A stretch of DNA of 64,000 bases from Agelas oroides (lineage: Eukaryota; Porifera; Demospongiae; Agelasida; Agelasidae): assembly GCA_949130485.1 (NCBI GenBank), contig OX422205.1, positions 6,301,035-6,365,034 of the forward strand, written 5' to 3'. Of the stretch, positions 12,288 to 21,800 are shown in pieces (the stretch's first letter is position 1; each line of letters starts with the position of its first letter). The notes below the pieces were generated by a model. The model worked only from the letters and a program-made list of their open reading frames with translations, had not been told where the DNA came from and searched no databases. Position numbers and translations under genes: made by a program.

Positions 12288-12561
12288 TGTTTATAGTGTC
12301 AACCATGATTGTGTGAAAAAGACAAATGCTGCTCTCGTAAACAAGCCTCACGCTATAGGGTTGATATTATGTTTGTTGTACATTATGTATTGTGTTAATT
12401 GACTCATAGATCACCAGCTGTTTTCCGCTGTATACAATGGTTGCCATGGATACCACTAACAATTTTGACTATTGGTGACATACACAATAAATTGATAAAT
12501 CATTCATTGTTGAGGCATGGACAAGTTGAAATGCAATCCCTACAAAATATGTAATCTCAGT

Positions 12562-12640
12562 AACCATGGTAATAGACATCAGCTCTCGGGCTTCAAGGCA
12601 ACTGAGTTGGCCCTTGAGCATCATAACACCAAATGCACTG
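12562..12640 (-). promoter_or_regulatory. SECIS-like hairpin, 3' UTR of MSRA
   Basis: On the minus strand, 190-240 nt past the MSRA stop. The order is AUGA (12624-12621), U, GCUCAAGGGC (12619-12610), C, AA, an apical loop, GCCCGAGAGC (12591-12582) and UGAU (12581-12578). The two 10-mers pair as GCUC/GAGC and GGGC/GCCC around a 2x2 AA/GA mismatch. At the base, UGAU faces UGAU, giving the U-U, G-A, A-G, U-U non-Watson-Crick quartet that defines eukaryotic SECIS elements. The unpaired AA lies 12 nt after AUGA, the usual spacing. A lower stem UGGU/ACCA (12628-12631 with 12567-12570) closes the internal loop. Confidence 0.75.
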
Positions 12641-12814
12641 AGTCACAAAATATAATGAAGAAACTGCTACAACCATTGTCCTGTAGCTCTAGTAGGTAGC
12701 TGATAAAATTATACAATTCACATTTAATAAAAATTCCAGTTTTTGTTACATTTATAGCAGCATAGGGAAATGGGGTCAAGGATCAATCGGTTCTTTTCGG
12801 TAAAAGGATTTCTG

Positions 12815-14315
12815 TTAGTGCATACTTCCACGTGCGACAACATTCTGGACACGGTCCTGGATGTGTGTTGGGAGATTAAATGATGGCAGCTCCTTCTCAA
12901 GCTCTCCTGCGGAGCCATAGCCTCCACAGTAGCCATTGAGACGAGCAGCTACGTGAGACGTGATAAGCTCCTCATCAGTCAGGTTGAGGGCCTTGAGGAC
13001 GTCTCTCTGCTGACGAAGAAGGTACTTCTGGTGATATCTGGGGAGAGTGTGTGAGTGTGTGGTGTGTGTGTGTGTGTGGTATAATTTATGTGGAGGGGAG
13101 GTGTGAACTATGACAAATGCAGATCTATTAACAAGTGATGAGTCAATTTCCTCTAACAAGTGCTAATTAAGGAACTAAGATCAGGCAGACAAGGCATGCA
13201 GCAACCTTGGATACAGCTGCCATGAATATCTAGCATTTTTAAGGGCCATTGGGTGGAAACACCCCTTTATCCCATGCAGGTATGACTAGCATCAGTAAGA
13301 ATTCATGCAACCCTCTCTAGAATGTACAATTCAGTCAACCAGCTCTTGAAGCATCCACTACAGGTAATGCTGCACGTTGCACAATGCTAGCTACAAAAAG
13401 TACTTCTCTGAGGACACACAAAGTATGCAAAAAAAATATTAAAATGGTATTGTGCTTACACAGGAGCTCACCCTTCAGCATTGTAGAATGTCTCTGCAGC
13501 TGTGATTCTGGTGACAATCTTTTGACTCAACTGCTTCTGCCTTTTGTCTCGCGACTCCTCAGCTAAACGTTTCTGCTCACTGCTGTGGTAGAAGATGGCA
13601 GACATGTACTGGCGGGAGGCACACCGTGTTGGATCGTGGTTCTCCCAGAACAGCTCAAGGAGTTTGCTGTAGCTGGTCTTCTTCGGGTCAAACTCAATCT
13701 CCACCGTCTCTGTGTGGTCGCCACTGAGGGAGAAGTGCCAGCCAAAACTGTATATCAGTCAATTTGAAATACACATACCCTCATACAATTATGAAGTATC
13801 TTATCAGTTTCCCCATGAAGTATTTAGTCTTTGAGACCAACATACAACACAGGTTATGCATGTTTTGTGGTAGTGAACTTTGAACCTCTGCAGAGAATGC
13901 TCAAAAGATGCTCAAGCAGCAAATCTTGTGTTTTGCACACTTACAGGCTGTGGTAGGTTGGTTTGCTTTTCTTTCCTCCCGTGAACCCCACCCTGGTGCG
14001 CAGGACCCCCGGGGCGCTGCCGAACTGCGCCTCGGGGAACCAAAATCAGCTGAGCGCAAAGGTAGCCACCTCGTAGGGGACAGCAGCGGCTATCGGATCG
14101 TCGCTGGTCAGTGTCACGGCGGACGTCTGTTGCGTGACTTCGTCCAAGTCCTTGTCCGTCATAATTTTTGGAGCTCCGCTTGTGGTTGCGAGGTTTTGTT
14201 TGGGCGACTTACTGAACACCTTGCGGAGAAATGCCATCGAATTCTCTCCAAGAAAATAACTCGTGACTACCAATGCAAATGGAATAACCAAAATAAGCAA
14301 AGTATTTTGTCTCAT
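12815..14315 (-). CDS. MSRA: Peptide methionine sulfoxide reductase A, selenocysteine form
   Basis: Reduces methionine-S-sulfoxide in proteins. Three exons: 14315-13945, 13723-13472, 13037-12815; 281 aa if TGA is read as Sec. Conserved blocks are QFGSAPGVLRTRVGFTGG, PTYHSLGDHTETVEIEFDP, LFWENHDPT and YHQKYLL. The usual catalytic G-C-F-W is ALS-TGA-FWFPEAQFG here, with TGA at 14048-14046 (codon 90) and the frame otherwise open on both sides. A SECIS-like hairpin follows the stop. The N-terminus has a hydrophobic segment (LLILVIPFALVVTSYFL), a signal anchor or organelle-targeting sequence. The start was taken as the ATG at 14315; the frame is open upstream, but only to a GTG. One Cys in NGYCGG near the C-terminus could serve as the resolving residue. 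Confidence 0.9.
14046..14048 (-). other. In-frame UGA at the MsrA catalytic position (selenocysteine)
   Basis: The codon stands where MsrA enzymes have the nucleophilic Cys of the GCFW motif. Coding similarity continues without a break in the same frame for 40 residues to the exon donor and on through two more exons, so it is not a normal stop. Confidence 0.85.
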
Positions 14316-14399
14316 GACTTTTACTGCATATTTCCTTACGTAACAGGAAATTGGAAATAAATCCACTTAGCACTTCCGGTGTAAATATCTGGTCACGTG
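14316..14399. promoter_or_regulatory. Bidirectional promoter, MSRA / nucleoside-hydrolase-like gene
   Basis: Eighty-four bp between divergent ATGs. It contains CACTTCCGG (ETS-type), and GTCACGTGA (E-box, USF/TFE type) abuts the plus-strand ATG. Both are common in TATA-less bidirectional promoters. Confidence 0.55.
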
Positions 14400-15638
14400 A
14401 TGGAGGTACTCATTACTGTCTGCATCGGAGCTCTAGTTTTGCTTGGGGTCTTGCTACTCCTGAGAAGGTCTCTGCTCCCCCAGAGACGGGAGAAGACTGT
14501 ACTCCTGTTCATAGATGCTCCTGACCCAGACAATGCTGCTGCAGGAAGAGCAGTATGGAAGTACATACTCAAAAAGAGGGGTCATCTTCATATTGTGCTG
14601 ACTGGAAGGCCAGTTGATTTGAGCACAGAAAAAAAGTTTAAAGATGGTGTTCCCGTCATGCAACAAATAGTGAGGCAAAAGTGGGAGAGAAGTGTGCAAA
14701 AGCATGCAGAACGGCTTTTAGAAGATTCTGCGTGTCGAATCACTAATTACCTCCTCAGGTGCAATGTTCCTCTGGACAAATTCACAATTTACCATGGGTT
14801 GATAGCTAGTGATGCACCAATGTCTGATGTGGCACATGACTGGGACTTTCTCTTTGATAGAAAGGATCTAGTTACGGAAAGAGCAGAAGATGAAGGAGAC
14901 ATTTTAGACCCGACAGACTACAAAAGCCTGGTGTCCAAGTACAATAAGCTAAATCAAGAGGAAAGAGAGCAAACGTTTCTCTCTATCTTGAGACACTTTA
15001 GGTTGGCATCGCTGGAAACACTGCAGGGTCACATTAAGAGCTACAGGTGTAGAGACATCTCAATCTTTTTAGGAGGTCCAGCAACTGCTGTGGTGAAACT
15101 TTTCAAAGGAGAACCTTCATTGTGCGAGAAAGTCACCGAATTTTATGGCATGTTTGGCTCCCTAAACAGTCCTGGTGGAAAGCAACGGACCCTTTTTGCA
15201 AACCAGTTCAATGTTGCATGTGACCTCATGGCTGCAAGTGATTTATTCTTGCAAGACATGTTTCCTCACGTCAATAAACACCTCATCACCACGGAGACTG
15301 CAAAACAGGCTATACTTGTCCCGTCTGCACAGGAATTAGAAGAGAGGCAGATAAATTCATATGTTGTTAAACTACAACGATTGTGGGAATCAACTCATCA
15401 CAGTGCTCCACAACCCCTCTTTGATGTGCTGCCAGTGATGGCTGCATTGCCTGAGTTCAGAAATTGCTTCACTTGGGTTGGGAAGAAGGCAGTGGTTTGG
15501 GATCTGTGCAAGGACAATATTGTAACCCAGACTTTCTGCTTTGCTGATTCAGACTCATCTTCACTGTTGGTCTCAGAAGACTGCTACAATTCTGACAGGG
15601 AGACTTTCATGTGCTTTCTCACTGGTGTTTGGAAATGA
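14400..15638 (+). CDS. Membrane-anchored inosine/uridine nucleoside hydrolase-like protein
   Basis: Single exon, 412 aa from the ATG at 14400. A 20-residue transmembrane anchor (ITVCIGALVLLGVLLLL) is followed by a basic stop-transfer. The remainder resembles the nucleoside-hydrolase fold: FIDAPDPDNAAAG matches the N-terminal aspartate cluster that binds calcium, ISIFLGGPATAVVKLF matches the central GPLTN block, and FNVACDLMAASDLF matches the C-terminal DPEAA block. These motifs are degenerate: the classic DTDPGxDD is DAPDPDNAA here. Activity on nucleosides is therefore uncertain, and a non-catalytic or different-substrate role is possible. It shares a promoter with MSRA. The family call is from motif pattern only. 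Confidence 0.6.
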   Translation: MEVLITVCIGALVLLGVLLLLRRSLLPQRREKTVLLFIDAPDPDNAAAGRAVWKYILKKRGHLHIVLTGRPVDLSTEKKFKDGVPVMQQIVRQKWERSVQKHAERLLEDSACRITNYLLRCNVPLDKFTIYHGLIASDAPMSDVAHDWDFLFDRKDLVTERAEDEGDILDPTDYKSLVSKYNKLNQEEREQTFLSILRHFRLASLETLQGHIKSYRCRDISIFLGGPATAVVKLFKGEPSLCEKVTEFYGMFGSLNSPGGKQRTLFANQFNVACDLMAASDLFLQDMFPHVNKHLITTETAKQAILVPSAQELEERQINSYVVKLQRLWESTHHSAPQPLFDVLPVMAALPEFRNCFTWVGKKAVVWDLCKDNIVTQTFCFADSDSSSLLVSEDCYNSDRETFMCFLTGVWK

Positions 15639-15933
15639 TTGCAGCCAGCCATGGAGGACGACATGGAGTCCAGCTGGCAGTGAAGGGATTAATAAGATCA
15701 GAATTGCAATTCATTAGATTACACAGCCATAATGCACATCATGCCTTGTTCCCAGCCTGTCACACCCCAGCTTCCACCACTGGCAGTTCATTCCCAGCTA
15801 GCATGCTCCAACTTTTTTGTCACTTAATGAGGCTTGCTTGTGAAAGTAGGACATATGGAATCCATCTTATAGTGAAGGGCGATTATTAAGGAATTGCCGT
15901 TTTCCAGATTTTATTATCAGGTAGCATGCACAG
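15639..15933 (+). other. Gene-free spacer
   Basis: Probable 3' UTR of the upstream gene. No canonical AATAAA is seen and nothing else recognisable is present before the MITE at 15943. Confidence 0.5.
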
Positions 15934-15942
15934 CACTGGGAG

Positions 15943-16254
15943 TAGTCTTGTCCCCAGACCCCACCCTCTCACGAGGAAAGGGGTCTGGTGACCATTGAGC
16001 AATTTCTTAGTTGTGCCGAGTCAGCAAAATGCCATTAGTCATGTGACTTGAGTAGCGCAACAGAGGTGAGGGTGGGGTCTGGGCACGAGACTACAAATAG
16101 GTAGGTCAGTCGATCGAGCACATGGTTGCATGACGTAGCGCTATTTCATTGGGTTGTTCAGTATCAAGACTGCTGACTCGGCACAACCAAGAAATCGCTC
16201 GATGGTCACCAGACCCCTTTCCTCGTGAGAGGGTGGGGTCTGGGCACGAGACTA
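15943..16254. mobile_element. 312-bp MITE with about 85-bp TIRs and 9-bp TSD
   Basis: Starts TAGTCTTGTCCCCAGACC and ends GGGCACGAGACTA. CACTGGGAG flanks both ends (15934-15942, 16255-16263). The terminal arms match for about 85 bp through GGTTGTGCCGAGTCAGCA. An internal extra right end (16066-16091) suggests a second element or a duplicated end within it. Confidence 0.85.
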
Positions 16255-16327
16255 CACTGGGAGTCGCGTGTACGGAAAATTACAAGTCTTGTCACTTAAT
16301 TAGACACACCCCCTTTACTCTCCTAAA

Positions 16328-18681
16328 ATGGCCTCTACTCTCGGACGGTGTCTCTGTGCGTACTCCAGGCTGTGCAGCCGTTCTATCAGATTTCCAGTGC
16401 AGTCGTCATCATCTGCATGGAGAGTACGCTATCTAGCAGCCCGACTGTGCTCCTCGACATCAGAGCCAGGTATTAAAACATGGAAGCTTGCTGTAGTGTG
16501 TAGTGTTGTGTCTATACTCAAAGTGAACATGTGCTGGCTGTTTGCATGCAGGAGAAAGTTACAGGTACATGAAGTCACATGAGTGGGCCTCACTGGATGG
16601 CAACAAGGCTACTGTTGGCATCACAAATTATGCACAGGTACGCTCTGGAGAAATGGCCATGATCAATCAAATATTCACCAGCATGATCATCATTCCATTC
16701 AAGTGACAGTCCAGCGAATATTTATCTATGTTGGCAGCCACTGTACAAGCTGGATATTTTGTAATATTCCAAGTGGCGGTCTTCATGCTAGTCTCGCAAG
16801 CCAGACACATTCCGTTCCACAGCACCAATTGCTTTCAGGATGCAGCACGGAGCCGATACTGAAAGCGATCGGTGCTGTGAAACAGAAAGGGTCTGGCTTG
16901 CAAGACTATCTTCATGCATACTCCCTCCCACCTTAGGAGAAACTGGGAGATGTGGTGTTTGTGGATTTACCAGAACTTGGAAAGCAAGTCACAAAAGGAG
17001 GTTTGTTGATAGCCTCGTTCCCAGGCTCCCCGGAACGTGAAATGTACACGTGTGGAGAGCCTGGTATCTTTTCTCATGTGATCATGCCGCAATCGAAATA
17101 GGACCAGTTTTTAGAACAGAATGGCAATAATTTGCACGTTATTCAACCAAGTTTGCGTTCAACGCTCGGTGTGTATGATATTCGCCCCCTGATAGCTAGA
17201 TACATGTAGTAAGTTGCCCGCTACCTTCGCTCTTTTCCCTGTTCTGAGTCTTCGGGTATGCCCACGCACAATTAAGGTCCCTCTACCTTTGAGGGTTCTC
17301 ACATGAGAAAAATACCAGGCTCTCTCCGTATGCACAACTTCAATTTTGCGTTCCGGAGCAGAGGAGCCTGGGAACGAGGCTAGTTTGTTGATGGACTTTA
17401 GTGGTGTGTGGCTGAACAGAATGGGGTGTGTCTTCTGCTAGTTACTCAAGACCGAGCCATTTGAATAACTACATTCCACCTTACCCCTTTATGTCATTCC
17501 AGAGGATTTTGGTGTTTTAGAGAGTGTGAAGGCAGCTGCAGACCTCTATTCTCCCATGAGCGGTGAGGTGGTGGAGGTCAATACAGCCTTGGAGGAGGAG
17601 CCAGAGCTGATTAACAAGGACCCCTACGGAAAAGGTACACAGACTGTAGGTGCAGGCTGTTGTGGAGGTTAGCCTGAGCAAGTGCGCTCTTATAGGTTCT
17701 TGTTACTTCCCAGTATACTTTCAGATTCAGATTCACATTCAGAAATGTTCTTTAGACAGGAATGTTACATCAGCTATATATCTATAATCAGGATACTGAC
17801 CAATCAAATTGTGTGGTTAGATAGCATAGCTGACACTGGATGTTGCATGATAACCAATGAAACCCATAGTAGGCTGCCATACACCATACCAGCATAACCA
17901 CTGGACCTACCAAACCCATAGTAGGCTGCCATACACCATACCAGCATAACCACTGGACCTACCAAACCCATAGTAGGCTGCCATACACCATACCAGCATA
18001 ACCACTGGACCTACCAAACCCATAGTAGGCTGCCATACACCATACCAGCATAACCACTGGACCTACCAAACCCATAGTAGGCTGCCATACACCATACCAG
18101 CATAACCACTGGACCTACCAAACCCATAGTAGGCTGCCATACACCATACCAGCATAACCACTGAAACCCATAGTAGGCTGCCATACACCATACCAGCATA
18201 ACCACTGAAACCCATAGTAGGCTGCCATACACCATACCAGCATAACCACTGGACCTACCAAACCCATAGTAGGCTGCCATTCACCATACCAGCATAACCA
18301 CTGGACCTACCAAACCCATAGTAGGCTGCCATACACCATACCAGCATAACCACTGGACCTACCAAACCCATAGTAGGCTGCCATTCACCATACCAGCATA
18401 ACCACTGGACCTACCATGGATTTGGGCAACTCTTGCATGCTTATTGGCCACTGGATCTACCCCATAAACCTTTGCAGGCTTACTGAGCCTACCCTAGCCT
18501 TGTACCCAGGCCATGTAACCTGGGTACGAGAGTTACAGGCTTACTGGCTACCAAGCTGTTGCTAATGTGATGTTCCTCCCCTGCAGGGTGGATCATGAAG
18601 GTGCAGGTTTCTAATGCAAGTGAATTTGAAGAACTGCTATCCCCGAAAGAGTACGAGGAACATTTGAGTGAATCCATCTGA
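16328..18681 (+). CDS. GCSH: Glycine cleavage system H protein, mitochondrial
   Basis: Lipoyl carrier of the mitochondrial glycine cleavage complex. It shuttles the aminomethyl group between the P, T and L proteins. Five exons give 172 aa, close to the usual length: 16328-16469, 16552-16637, 16937-17000, 17503-17634, 18587-18681. The first exon is an Arg/Ser-rich mitochondrial leader. The mature part has [29 protein letters not shown], the lipoylation site [18 protein letters not shown] and DPYGKGWIMKV. All core motifs are intact. Intron 3 carries a MITE exactly at its donor and intron 4 carries a minisatellite. AATAAA lies at 18802. Confidence 0.96.
16789..16908. mobile_element. 120-bp MITE (TAGTCTCGCAAGCC subfamily)
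   Basis: A near-perfect palindrome starting TAGTCTCGCAAGCCAGAC and ending GTCTGGCTTGCAAGACTA. TCTTCATGC (9 bp) is duplicated at 16780-16788 and 16909-16917. Related copies start at 39677 and 43521. Confidence 0.88.
17010..17382. mobile_element. 373-bp MITE on a GCSH splice donor
   Basis: Starts TAGCCTCGTTCCCAGGCTCC and ends GGGAACGAGGCTA. The 9-bp duplication GTTTGTTGA occupies 17001-17009 and 17383-17391, and its left copy is the first nine bases of GCSH intron 3. The interior (CTCGGTGTGTATGATATTC, AGATACATGTAGTAAGTTG) recurs at 53377-53653 and on both sides of the nested cluster at 47382-53965. Confidence 0.9.
17860..18418. repeat. 52-bp minisatellite in GCSH intron 4
   Basis: Eleven copies of a unit containing CCCATAGTAGGCTGCCAT and CATACCAGCATAACCACTGG. 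Most units are 52 bp and two are 44 bp, having lost GGACCTAC. Divergence between copies is very low, implying recent expansion. The minus-strand open frame through it is a repeat artefact. Confidence 0.95.
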
Positions 18682-18885
18682 ACAGTTTATGCCCTATGAT
18701 CTGTACTCCATACGCGTATTATATATGTAGTGCTACACTCTAGCCACACCTCTTTTGTGATGACTTGGCAGAATCTGATTGGTTGGTTCTGTTTTACTGC
18801 TAATAAACATGGGGGTGCCCGGCGTCGGTATCGAAAGACAACTAATTGTGGGTCCCTAATTGTGTGTCTTCGCGAGTTCTTGATC

Positions 18886-21800
18886 ATGAGTTCGAGTTCA
18901 GTAATGAAGGTGGTCGTGAAAGCCGCCAACGGGTCAATGGGAGACTTCAGGGTGGACGCCACCCACCAGTGGCGAATCCAGGAGCTAAAAAAACACCTCT
19001 ACCGTCACTACCCCACACATCCCGTAAGCTAAGCTGTTGGATCGTCGATTTCGGTAGATATTAGTTCTACACAAGATGAGAGCACACAATAGCTTCTCTG
19101 TTGCACGCATAGAAGAGTCTGAGACCGGACTGTTACTGATTTCTCCCTCTCTGACAGCCTCTTGCCAGCCAGAAACTGATTTATAGAGGGAAGTTGCTAC
19201 TTGACCAGCAGACTATCAAGGAGATTGTTCCTGAGGTATGAGCCATCTTTGCTGGAGGAGTCTATGTTACCTTGTTAACGTAGTGTCCTCTGTCTCTCTC
19301 CCTCCTCTCCCTCCCTCCCTCCTCTCCCTCCCTCCCTCCCTCCCTCCCTCCCTCCCTCCCTCCCTCCCTCCCTCCCTCCCTCCCTCCCTCCCTCCCTCCC
19401 TCCCTCCCTCCCTCCCTCCCTCCCTCCCTCCCTCCCTCCCTCCCTCCCTCCTCTCCCTCCCTCCCTCCTCTCCCTCCCTCCCTCCCTCCCTCCCTCCCTC
19501 CCTCCCTCCCTCCCTCCCTCCCTCCCTCCCTCCTCTCCCTCCCTCCCTCCCTCCCTCCTCTCCCTCCCTCCCTCCTCTCCCTCCCTCCCTCCTCTCCCTC
19601 CCTCCCTCCTCTCCCTCCCTCCCTCCTCTCCCTCCCTCCCTCCTCTCCCTCCCTCCCTCCCCCCCTCCCCTCTTCACAGCCAGGGGATGACCCAGTAGTA
19701 ATCCATCTAGTGGTGTACGAAAGATCAGCCTCAGCTCCCTCTGTGATGACTCCCAAAAGTGTAAGTGCGGCCTCATTCTAAGGCTCCTTCCCAGCTTTTT
19801 GGTCATATAATAATATAGGTACATCTTTTTACATTTTTAATGTTTTTTTAAGTCTTTAATAATATAGGTGTTGTAAGTGCAGAAATAAACACACTTGAAT
19901 TAGCTATGTTTTTGTATAATCCGGAAGCTGATTGGTTCGATTGGCCTAGCACAACATACAAACACAAAGGCAACATTTGTCTTGACTGCATTCCCTGTTT
20001 GATAATGGACTACTCAGCTGTTTGTCGTTATTACCATGGAAATGATTCTTTCTGTGAGACATGTAGTCTAGCTAGTGGAGACAGGTATGATGGCTACTAA
20101 ATGGGTTTGAATTGGTCCCTCCAAACTCTGTGTAGCTTAACCACTTCATGACCAAGAGTGTTTGTTTGTGGTCTACTCCTAGCCCATTCCCAGTCCATGG
20201 TAAAACCTGAGAATGGCCTGGGAACGAGACTGTAGAGCTACTCTCACCGGTTCCATGTTGAGCAATCAAATGCTCTGGTAGTGACACCATGCAAGCAAGA
20301 ACTATGGCTCCTTCCCTTCACTGCAAGGGACTAGAAAACTGACTTCCCTTCACTCCAAGGGTATGCAAAACTGAGTAACCATAGCAACACTAATTTGGGG
20401 TACTTACTCTACCAACGACCTGTTGAAGAAGCCAACACACAACTTGACATTCCTTGGTAGTTGGCAAGGCTACCCCAAAGGAGGTTGGAGACAGTCAATG
20501 TGTCTAACTTTCTCTGAGGCTACCGTCAGGAATTGGTCTTAAGCAGACACCAGATCTACGGTTGGGATTCATCGACATATAGTCATGTACACCAGTAGCC
20601 GTGTTATTTGTTCCTAGGCCACTCCGGGGGAGAGGGCCTATGAACAAAGTTACTACTGTTCTCCCTCAGGCAAGTGTGCAGGCAAGCAGACAACCTTCCG
20701 TACCCACTGTTGAAGAAACTGATGCACCTGAAACTGATTCAGATGGAGCACAACAACTCTCTGAAACTGAAAGACAGGTTTGTTGAATACTGGTGTCAAT
20801 TTGTAGTGAACTTTCACCTTGCTGGAGATGATGACGTTTGCTCTTTATTCTCGATCTATAGCAACCTGCGGCTGTTCCAGTAGCAGCTGGCTTACCTCCA
20901 ACTCTCAACCCGTGGCTGAGATACCGGATATCTCCGCATGACCAGAGGTACAGATACGACAGTAAAGGGAGAACAGGTGCTGCAGTGTTGTTTGCCTGCT
21001 TAGGAATGGGCTTAGGTAGCCTCATTCCCAGGCTTTCCCACTTTGAGTTGGAGGTGGGCAAGTCTGAGACCGAGGCTACACTTTGGTGTGTCGTAAGGAA
21101 ATGGGAAGTCTTCGCTAAGTGGTGAACTGTCTATTTAACAAGTGCCAGGCACTCGTACCCAGATTTATCTCTCCTCCTCCTCTTCCTTCTCCTCTTCCTC
21201 CTCCTCCTCCCTCCCCCTCCTCCCTCCTTCTCCTCTCTCAGGTTCCCTGCAGCTCCACCTGCAGTGCAAAACTTTCCTGCCTTCGTCCCTGGCACTATGC
21301 CTGCATATCCCTTTCCTCAGTTCTATATGTCCCCCTATAATGCAGCATACGCTACACAGATGGCACAGTGGTATTACAACTACTATGGAAGGTAGGCCAA
21401 TGTAAACTGGGAATGAGACCAGTGTTTCTGCTAGCCTCATTCCTGTGCAGACTGGGAATGAGACCAGTGTTTCTGCTAGCCTCATTCCTGTACAGACTGG
21501 GATGAGACCAATGTCTGCTAGCCTCATTCCTGTACAGACTGGGAATGAGACCAGTGTCTGCTAGCCTCATTCCTGTACAGACTGGGAATGAGACCAGTGT
21601 AAGCTGTTCCCTGTTTTCAAGAAGCTAAATAATGGTCGTGCACAGTGAGGAAGTAATAGAATGCCAATAGTGAGTGAGCCCTTCCATCAAATACAAGGCG
21701 GAAGTGAACTGGAGCCTTGCAGATGTAGTGTCTATCTAAAGAATGTCACAAACACCAAACTACTAAAATAGGCTTGTTTTCCCAGGAAGGGATTCCTTCC

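Noticed and set aside
14316-14366. Upstream extension of MsrA to a GTG at 14366
   Set aside because: No ATG in that part. The first ATG in frame is 14315 and suits the promoter gap to the neighbour.
15611-15889. 92-codon frame after the nucleoside-hydrolase-like stop
   Set aside because: Overlaps the end of the coding region in another frame and runs into repeat sequence. No recognisable motif.
18011-18280. 89-codon minus-strand frame with repeated [17 protein letters not shown]
   Set aside because: Translation of the same minisatellite. The unit length of 52 bp does not keep frame across all copies.
17860-18418. Array of regular direct repeats resembling a CRISPR
   Set aside because: Units are contiguous without unique spacers and lie in a eukaryotic intron. 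It is a minisatellite.
19238-19824. Pro/Ser-rich and Arg/Glu/Gly-rich frames of 150-185 codons
   Set aside because: Produced by the (CCCT)n tract in a HERPUD intron. No splice logic or conservation.
20970-20978. Donor GTGCTG at 20977 for HERPUD exon 5
   Set aside because: It breaks the frame of exon 6. The donor GTACAG at 20948 restores the conserved FPAAPP reading.
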